A DNA stretch of 64,000 bases. Source: Flavobacterium cheongpyeongense. Its GTDB lineage: Bacteria; Bacteroidota; Bacteroidia; Flavobacteriales; Flavobacteriaceae. The translations under genes and the position numbers were made by a program. The first letter of the stretch is position 1. Every line of letters starts with the position of its first letter. The stretch lies in assembly GCF_003202435.1 (NCBI RefSeq), contig NZ_QJHK01000020.1, positions 1-64,000 on the forward strand, read 5' to 3'. The notes beneath the pieces are model-generated. The model saw only the letters and a list, made by a program, of their open reading frames with translations, was not told the DNA's origin and did no database searches. Below are positions 54,744 through 61,064 of the stretch, piece after piece.

Positions 54744-56846
54744 ATGGCAACAACTTACAAAACGCCTGGAGTATATGTTGAGGAAATCGTAAAGTTTCCT
54801 CCGTCTATTGCTCAGGTAGAAACAGCGATTCCTGCTTTTATTGGCTATACCGAAAAAGCGACAAAGAAAACTGCGGGTGATTTAATTAATGATCCTACCA
54901 GAATCACCTCTTTGCTTGACTATGAGAACTATTTTGGTTCAGCCTATCCCGAAAAAACCATATCTGTAAATATAACCGATGTAGAAATTGGGGGTAAACT
55001 ACAACGAGATATTGTAGTAAACCAACCCAGTTCTCCCAGCACTTTTTTAATGTATTATGCATTACAAATGTATTTTGCAAATGGCGGCGGGCCATGTTAT
55101 ATTGTTTCCGTAAACACTTATGAAAAGGAAGATGGTACTAAAAACCTGATCTCTTTTTCAGAATTAGATGGTGGTCTTGCTTTATTAAAAAGTGAAGATG
55201 AACCTACACTTATTCTATTTCCGGATGCTGCTGGATTAGCCAGTGATAATGACTTCTATGCATTATACAAAAGTGCATTAACACAATGTCATGATATGCA
55301 GGACCGATTCGCCATTATAGACACTTATCGAGATGTGGAATATGTAAATGACGATACTGATCTTGTTTCACCAATAGACGAAATAAGACTTAAATTGAAT
55401 CAGGAAAAAGATTATTTAAAATATGGAGCGGTATATTTTCCCTATTTAAAAACCATTCTCGATTATAAATATGATGAAAACGCTATATTGATTAATCATA
55501 TTTCATATAAAAAAGATGCTGTGCCAATAGCTCTTGGAGAGCTTAATGATGCCAATACTGCATTAACTCCAATTATAGCTGCTTTAAGGACTATAAGCGA
55601 TTCTGCTGATGCCGATGCGACAAATGACAACATAGTGGGTGCCATTCCATCTATTTTAAAATATACGCAAGACCCTTTAGGCTACAATAATAACAATGCT
55701 GACTTTACTGTGGCAAAAACAATTCCTGCTTTTACAACTTTATTAGATGCCTTAATTGTTCAGCTAAATAATTTGGTTGAAATCAAAAAAAACATTAAAA
55801 ATGCAGCCAATTCAGCTATTGCATCTGTGGAAGAATTGGCAACAGCAGATGATAATATCATTGTAGTGCTAACCGCTTTTACTGGCGGGTTTGAAGGTAC
55901 CAATAAAATTGAAAGTGTCTTAAAAAACATAATCGATCTTACTGCAAAAATCAAAAATGCCGATACTAATGCAAAAGTATTAAGTTTAGTAAAAACAAAT
56001 GCTACTAATATTATTACTGAAGTAAAAAAACTATTAGACTATACTCCAGTTTTAGGATTGCCTGACAACACCCTGGCAATCAGTACCGATGTATTTGCAA
56101 ACATGACTACACAAGTTACTGCAATAATCACAGAGGTTTCAAATATAAATGTAGCAGGAATAGACGTTAATAATGGTGCAATGAATGGTCGGTATCTGGC
56201 TGATATTGAACCTTTAGAAAATGCATCATACAATATCATCAAGTCTGAAATCTCAAATCTTCCTATCACATTACCGCCAAGTTCAGCATTAGCAGGAGTC
56301 TATGCAAGAGTAGATAATGACCGCGGAGTTTGGAAAGCACCGGCAAATGTAGGCTTAAACTATGTGATCAAACCAACAATTAAAATAACAAATGGCGATC
56401 AGGACAACTTGAATGTTGACACCGTTGCAGGTAAATCAATCAACGCCATCAGAAGTTTTACTGGCAAGGGAACCTTGGTGTGGGGGGCAAGAACCCTGGC
56501 TGGAAATGATAATGAATGGCGTTATATACCTGTTCGACGTTTCTTTAATATGGCCGAAGAATCTATTAAAAAAGCAACCGAACAGTTTGTATTCGAACCT
56601 AACGATGCCAATACATGGATAAGGGTTAGAGCAATGATTGAGAATTTCTTAATTCTTCAATGGAGAGCCGGAGCATTGGCCGGAGCAAAACCCGAACAGG
56701 CTTTTTATGTAAGGGTTGGACTGGGACAAACCATGTCGGCTTTAGATATTCTGGAAGGCCTAATGATTGTAGAAATCGGAATGGCAGTAGTTCGACCGGC
56801 AGAATTTATCATTTTGCGTTTCTCTCACAAAATGCAGGAATCTTAA
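54744..56846 (+). CDS. Contractile sheath protein with large internal extra domain
   Basis: A 700-residue phage tail-sheath-like protein (Afp2-4 kin). The N-terminal signature TYKTPGVYVEEIVKFPPSI and the middle segment YALQMYFANGGGPCYIVSV are canonical. So are the C-terminal AGVYARVDNDRGVWKAPAN, VWGARTLAGNDNEWRYIPV and ALDILEGLMIVEIGMAVVRP blocks. Between about 245 and 515 lies an extra region of some 250 residues, helical and rich in Ala, Asn, Thr, Asp and Ile, where many eCIS sheaths have a short loop. It would project from the particle surface. This is the only sheath gene in the window, as in AlgoCIS-like systems. Confidence 0.95.
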   Translation: MATTYKTPGVYVEEIVKFPPSIAQVETAIPAFIGYTEKATKKTAGDLINDPTRITSLLDYENYFGSAYPEKTISVNITDVEIGGKLQRDIVVNQPSSPSTFLMYYALQMYFANGGGPCYIVSVNTYEKEDGTKNLISFSELDGGLALLKSEDEPTLILFPDAAGLASDNDFYALYKSALTQCHDMQDRFAIIDTYRDVEYVNDDTDLVSPIDEIRLKLNQEKDYLKYGAVYFPYLKTILDYKYDENAILINHISYKKDAVPIALGELNDANTALTPIIAALRTISDSADADATNDNIVGAIPSILKYTQDPLGYNNNNADFTVAKTIPAFTTLLDALIVQLNNLVEIKKNIKNAANSAIASVEELATADDNIIVVLTAFTGGFEGTNKIESVLKNIIDLTAKIKNADTNAKVLSLVKTNATNIITEVKKLLDYTPVLGLPDNTLAISTDVFANMTTQVTAIITEVSNINVAGIDVNNGAMNGRYLADIEPLENASYNIIKSEISNLPITLPPSSALAGVYARVDNDRGVWKAPANVGLNYVIKPTIKITNGDQDNLNVDTVAGKSINAIRSFTGKGTLVWGARTLAGNDNEWRYIPVRRFFNMAEESIKKATEQFVFEPNDANTWIRVRAMIENFLILQWRAGALAGAKPEQAFYVRVGLGQTMSALDILEGLMIVEIGMAVVRPAEFIILRFSHKMQES

Positions 56847-56875
56847 TTAATATCAACATTAAAAAAATATAAATC

Positions 56876-57304
56876 ATGAGTTATCCACTACCAAAGTTTC
56901 ATTTCTCAGTTGACTGGAAAGGAACAAAAATTGGCTTTACAGAAGTTTCCGGATTGGATGTAGAAACTGAAGTTGTCGAATACCGTCAGGGAGCAAGTCC
57001 TGAATACAGCAAAATTAAAATGCCGGGCATGCAAAAGTTCTCCAACATCACATTGAAAAGGGGAACATTTGCAAGTGATAATGAATACTATGCCTGGTGG
57101 AATACGGTAAAACTAAACACCATTGAAAGAAGGGATATCACCATCAAATTACTCAACGAAGATCACCAGCCCGTGATTATCTGGAAAGTAAAAAATGCAT
57201 GGCCAACAAAAATACAATCAACTGATCTAAAAGCAGATGGAAACGAAGTTGCTATCGAATCTATGGAATTGGCCCATGAAGGTTTATCTATCCAAAATGA
57301 TTAG
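56876..57304 (+). CDS. Inner tube protein (Afp1-like, gp19 family)
   Basis: A 142-residue protein of the phage tail tube gp19-like family: PKFHFSVDWKGTKIGFTEVS, GLDVETEVVEYRQGASPEY, ITLKRGTF and WKVKNAWPTKIQSTDLKADG. These proteins form hexameric rings of the tube that carries effectors. It lies 29 bp after the sheath gene and 2 bp before a second tube-like gene. This first copy has the usual length of the main tube subunit. Confidence 0.95.
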   Translation: MSYPLPKFHFSVDWKGTKIGFTEVSGLDVETEVVEYRQGASPEYSKIKMPGMQKFSNITLKRGTFASDNEYYAWWNTVKLNTIERRDITIKLLNEDHQPVIIWKVKNAWPTKIQSTDLKADGNEVAIESMELAHEGLSIQND

Positions 57305-57306
57305 TC

Positions 57307-57753
57307 ATGGCTAACTATTATCCACCTGTCGGTTTTCATTTTTTAGTTGAATTTGAAGGTCTTGGTTCGAAAGAAAAAGACCATCAGTTTCAATCGGTTT
57401 CCGGTTTGTCTGTTGACATTGAAACCGAAGAAATTGCCGAAGGAGGAGAAAACAGATTCAAGCACAAACTTCCAGTAAAGACAAAATATCCAAACCTGAC
57501 TTTAAAAAGAGGAATACTGATTGATTCTGCAGTTATCAACTGGTGCCGAAATGCCATCGAAAACTTTTCTTTTAAACCTGTAAACCTAACCGTCAAATTG
57601 CTCAATGAGAAACACCAGCCTTTGGTTTCCTGGAACGTAGTTCACGCCTACCCCGTAAAATGGGCTGTTGAAGATTTTAATGCCGAAGAAAGTAAGCTTG
57701 TCATTGAAAACGTTGAGCTTACCTACAATTATTTCACCTTAATCAAAAGTTAG
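57307..57753 (+). CDS. Second tube protein (Afp5-like tube initiator)
   Basis: A 148-residue paralogue of the preceding tube protein with the same fold signatures (PVGFHFLVEFEG, VSGLSVDIETEEIAEGGENR, NLTLKRGILIDS, WNVVHAYPVKWAVEDFNAEE). In Afp and AlgoCIS one diverged tube protein (Afp5) forms the first ring at the spike. The position directly before the small DUF5908-like gene and the LysM gene fits that role. Which of the two paralogues is the initiator is inferred from order. Confidence 0.88.
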   Translation: MANYYPPVGFHFLVEFEGLGSKEKDHQFQSVSGLSVDIETEEIAEGGENRFKHKLPVKTKYPNLTLKRGILIDSAVINWCRNAIENFSFKPVNLTVKLLNEKHQPLVSWNVVHAYPVKWAVEDFNAEESKLVIENVELTYNYFTLIKS

Positions 57754-57755
57754 TC

Positions 57756-57914
57756 ATGCCTATCGAAATTAAAGAACTTCACATCAAAATAAACGTGAAT
57801 GAAGCATCAAAAACAAATGCTGCACCAGATACTTCAAAAAGCAAGGATGGAGGTGCGGTAACGGAATGTGTGGAACAAGTAATGAAAATCATCGAACGTA
57901 AAAAAGAGCGGTAA
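57756..57914 (+). CDS. DUF5908-like small protein
   Basis: A 52-residue protein starting MPIEIKELHIKINV and ending in a basic tail (IIERKKER). Small proteins with this MPIEI(R/K)EL start recur between the tube and LysM genes of Bacteroidota contractile systems (DUF5908 family, from memory). It starts 2 bp after the tube gene stop and ends 2 bp before the next start, so it is clearly part of the operon. It is short, soluble and of unknown role; a baseplate clamp or assembly factor is possible. Confidence 0.8.
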   Translation: MPIEIKELHIKINVNEASKTNAAPDTSKSKDGGAVTECVEQVMKIIERKKER

Positions 57915-57916
57915 TC

Positions 57917-58600
57917 ATGTCAGGAGAATTAGAAAAACTTAAAGTTGTGGCTTATAGTGATCCGGAATTTAATACCAAAATTGCAAATGGTGAATTTTCT
58001 ACGCTTATGAATCCGGAAAAGTATACCTATCACTATAAAATTGAGACAGATGACACTCAGGCTTCCGGAACGAGCACTGTTTCTCCAAGGTTTAATAAAA
58101 AATTGCCAGAAAACCTGGAGCTGGATTTCGTTTTTGACCGATCCGGAGTAATTAACGGCTACGCAAGTACTGACAATGGAATTATCGATGACATTGAGAA
58201 ATTTAAAAAAGTCATTTTAGATTACAATGGAGACGAACACAAACCCAATTATCTCATTATTTCGTGGGGTACATTGCTTTTCAAAGGGGCATTAACCGAA
58301 ATGGATGTAGAATTCAAACTCTTCAAACCAGACGGAACTCCAATCAGAGCGATTGCAAAAGCAAAATTTCAAGGTTTTGTTGAAGACAATTTAAGAGCGG
58401 CAAAAGAGAACAATAAATCACCCGATTTAACCCATTACAGAACCGTAAAGGAAGGTGATACGTTGCCTTTAATGTCCTTTACTATCTACGGCGATTCCAA
58501 GTATTATCTGGAAGTCGCCAGAATTAATAACATAATCAATTTCAGAAAATTAAAAACCGGACAAAAACTATTTTTTCCACCCTTACAAAAACAATCCTGA
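57917..58600 (+). CDS. LysM-domain baseplate hub protein (Afp7-like)
   Basis: A 227-residue protein. The N-terminal part (about 1-160) is the beta-rich gp53/Afp7-type region (FSTLMNPEKYTYHYKI, LELDFVFDRSGVI, FKGALTEMDVEFKLF). A C-terminal LysM motif (about 170-222, HYRTVKEGDTLPLMSFTIYG, LKTGQKLFFPP) completes the usual architecture. It links the tube to the spike in the baseplate. The stop and the next start overlap by one base (TGATG). Confidence 0.9.
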   Translation: MSGELEKLKVVAYSDPEFNTKIANGEFSTLMNPEKYTYHYKIETDDTQASGTSTVSPRFNKKLPENLELDFVFDRSGVINGYASTDNGIIDDIEKFKKVILDYNGDEHKPNYLIISWGTLLFKGALTEMDVEFKLFKPDGTPIRAIAKAKFQGFVEDNLRAAKENNKSPDLTHYRTVKEGDTLPLMSFTIYGDSKYYLEVARINNIINFRKLKTGQKLFFPPLQKQS

Positions 58601-60345
58601 TGAACAATAGCGGAGTCATACAAACCAGTCAAAGTGCTGATTTAGTAACACATAAAATTTTAATTGAAGGGGAAGAATTATCCAAAACCTATCAAGTAAA
58701 AAACGTTGTGGTACAAAATGAAGCCAACCGGATTCCTATGGCTCAAATTGTTCTTGTAGATGGAGAAGCTTCAAAAAGAGATTTTAAGCTGAGTAATGAA
58801 GACCTGTTGATTCCGGGTAAAAAAATCGAAATAACTGCCGGTTACCACAACGATGAAGAAACGATTTATAAAGGTATTATCATCAAACATTCCATAAAAA
58901 TAAAGGGAAGTGCCTCTTTGTTGATTGTGGAATGTAAGGACGAAGCGGTGAAACTCACCATCGGCAGAAAAAGCAAGTATTTTTATGATGTAAAAGACAG
59001 CGAAGCATTCGAAGAAATTATCGATGCCTACGGTTTGGAAAAAGACGTTGAAGCGACTAATTTCAGTCACAAGGAACTCGTGCAATATAATACTTCCGAC
59101 TGGGATTTTATAGTATCACGGGCACAGGCCAACGGCAAGCTTTGTTTTGTTGAAAATGGTAAAATCACCATCAGCAAACCAAATGTAACAGCATCGCCGA
59201 TTGAAACGGTGACTTTCGGAGCCACCTTACTTGATTTTGATGCCGAAATGGATGCACGCAATCAATTTGCAAAAGTGTCTTCGTACAGCTGGGATTACAC
59301 CAATCAGGAATTGGTTGAAATCGAAGCCAATGATCCGGGCGTAAGCCTAAACGGTAATCTTTCTGCTTCTGATTTAGCCGAAACCATAGAACTGGAAAAC
59401 CTCGAATTACGTCACGGCGGAACCATTACCGAAGTTGAACTTCAGGATTGGGCAGATGCTAAATTACTCTTTCAGCAATTATCCAAAATTCGTGGAAGAG
59501 CCAAATTTCAAGGAATTCCCGCAGTAAAACCCAATACAATTATCACACTCGAAGGTGTGGGTGACCGATTCAACGGAAATGCCTATATAACCGGGGTTTT
59601 TCATGAAATATCAGAAGGAAACTGGACTATCGATGCGCAATTCGGATTAAATCCGGAGTGGTTTTCTGAAACGTTCGACATACATACGCCAACAGGCTCT
59701 GGAATTATCCCTGCCATAAAAGGATTACATGTTGGAATTGTCACCCAATTAGAGGAAGATCCTAATGGTGAAGATCGCATTTTAGTAAAAATTCCCATCA
59801 TCAATAATGAAGAGCAAGGTATTTGGTGTCGCGTAGCTTCACCTGATGCGGGAGATAAAAGAGGTGTTTTTTTCAGACCTGAAATTGAAGACGAAGTAAT
59901 CATTGGTTTTATCAATGAAGACCCAAACAATGCCATCGTTCTGGGAATGCTTCACAGCAGCGGAAAACCGGCTCCAATTACAGCTTCTGATGATAACCAC
60001 CAAAAAGGAATCGTAACCCGAAGCGAAATGAAGGTTTTGTTTGATGATGAAAAAAAATCAATTGCAATTGAAACTCCTGCCGGAAAAAAAATAACACTCG
60101 ATGAAGATCAGGGTGTCATTACAATTGAAGATGAAAACGCCAACGTAATCACCATTGACAGCAACGGAATAAAAATGGAAAGTGCCGGAAATATTGAATT
60201 GAAAGCTACCGGAGATGTAAAAATAGAAGGAACAAATGTTTCCATAAATGCCAGCGCACAATTCAAAGCAGAAGGAAGCGGAGGCGTAGAAATGTCCTCG
60301 GGAGCTACCGCCATCTTAAAAGGGAGTATCGTACAAATAAATTAA
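58600..60345 (+). CDS. VgrG-like spike protein (Afp8-like)
   Basis: A 581-residue trimeric spike protein. The N-terminal gp27-like domain (about 1-360) contains KIEITAGYHNDEETIYKGII and TNFSHKELVQYNTSDWDFIV. A gp5-type OB fold (about 370-460) has VGIVTQLEEDPNGEDRILVK and WCRVASPDAGDKRGVFFRPE. The C-terminal beta-helix (about 480-581) has repeated short strands such as VKIEGTNVSINASAQFKAEG. No lysozyme insertion is present, as normal for eCIS spikes. It is followed by the PAAR gene after 4 bp. Confidence 0.94.
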   Translation: MNNSGVIQTSQSADLVTHKILIEGEELSKTYQVKNVVVQNEANRIPMAQIVLVDGEASKRDFKLSNEDLLIPGKKIEITAGYHNDEETIYKGIIIKHSIKIKGSASLLIVECKDEAVKLTIGRKSKYFYDVKDSEAFEEIIDAYGLEKDVEATNFSHKELVQYNTSDWDFIVSRAQANGKLCFVENGKITISKPNVTASPIETVTFGATLLDFDAEMDARNQFAKVSSYSWDYTNQELVEIEANDPGVSLNGNLSASDLAETIELENLELRHGGTITEVELQDWADAKLLFQQLSKIRGRAKFQGIPAVKPNTIITLEGVGDRFNGNAYITGVFHEISEGNWTIDAQFGLNPEWFSETFDIHTPTGSGIIPAIKGLHVGIVTQLEEDPNGEDRILVKIPIINNEEQGIWCRVASPDAGDKRGVFFRPEIEDEVIIGFINEDPNNAIVLGMLHSSGKPAPITASDDNHQKGIVTRSEMKVLFDDEKKSIAIETPAGKKITLDEDQGVITIEDENANVITIDSNGIKMESAGNIELKATGDVKIEGTNVSINASAQFKAEGSGGVEMSSGATAILKGSIVQIN

Positions 60346-60349
60346 AATT

Positions 60350-60640
60350 ATGGGAGCACCAGCCGCAAGAATTACAGATATGCACGTTTGCCCAATGGTT
60401 ACCGGAACGGTTCCTCATGTAGGTGGCCCAATTTTACCTGCCGGTGCGCCAACCGTTTTAATTGGCGGAATGCCGGCTGCATGTGTAGGTGATATGGCCA
60501 CTTGTACTGGTCCGCCCGACAGCATCGTTGCAGGTTCATCAACGGTTTTAATTGGAGGTAAACCCGCCGCACGTATGGGCGATTCTACCTCACATGGTGG
60601 CACAATAGTAGCGGGATTAGCAACTGTATTAATTGGTTAA
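60350..60640 (+). CDS. PAAR-repeat spike-tip protein (Afp10-like)
   Basis: A 96-residue protein with PAAR at residues 4-7 and GGKPAARMGD near the C-terminal half, together with the Gly/Pro-rich turns GAPTVLIGG and STVLIGGKPA. Candidate metal ligands are the His and Cys of DMHVCP, the Cys of ATCTGP and the His of SHGG. It caps the VgrG-like spike. No effector domain is fused. It lies between the spike and gp25 genes. Confidence 0.94.
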   Translation: MGAPAARITDMHVCPMVTGTVPHVGGPILPAGAPTVLIGGMPAACVGDMATCTGPPDSIVAGSSTVLIGGKPAARMGDSTSHGGTIVAGLATVLIG

Positions 60641-60642
60641 TT

Positions 60643-61053
60643 ATGGAAACAAAACAAGATTTTTTAGGCATTGGATGGAGTTTTCCTCCTGAATTTAAAG
60701 AAAGTACCAAAGCAGTTACAATGTTAACCGACGAAAGTGACATCAAAAGCAGTTTAGAAATTTTGCTTTCAACTAAAATCGGTGAGCGCATCATGCAGCC
60801 CAAATACGGCTGTAATATGGACGAACTCTTATTTACCCCATTAAACCAAACATTAAAAACGTTTGTTGCTGAGCTAATTAAAACTGCTATTCTGTATCAC
60901 GAACCAAGAATTGATGTTGAAAAAATTGACATTACACAAGGCGACGATTTAAGTGGCGAATTATTAATACTGATTGATTTTAAAGTACGCGCCACTAATT
61001 CGAGAATAAATATGGTTTATCCATTTTATCAACAAGAAGGAACCAATTTATAA
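60643..61053 (+). CDS. gp25-like baseplate protein (Afp9-like)
   Basis: A 136-residue protein of the gp25/lysozyme-like baseplate family, which anchors the first sheath ring. Recognisable parts are FLGIGWSFPPEF at the start, LLSTKIGERIMQPKYGCNMD with the family Arg-Pro-like core, and RIDVEKIDITQ near residue 88. It starts 2 bp after the PAAR gene and is followed after 11 bp by the baseplate J-like gene. Confidence 0.9.
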   Translation: METKQDFLGIGWSFPPEFKESTKAVTMLTDESDIKSSLEILLSTKIGERIMQPKYGCNMDELLFTPLNQTLKTFVAELIKTAILYHEPRIDVEKIDITQGDDLSGELLILIDFKVRATNSRINMVYPFYQQEGTNL

Positions 61054-61064
61054 ATTGTTAAAAG

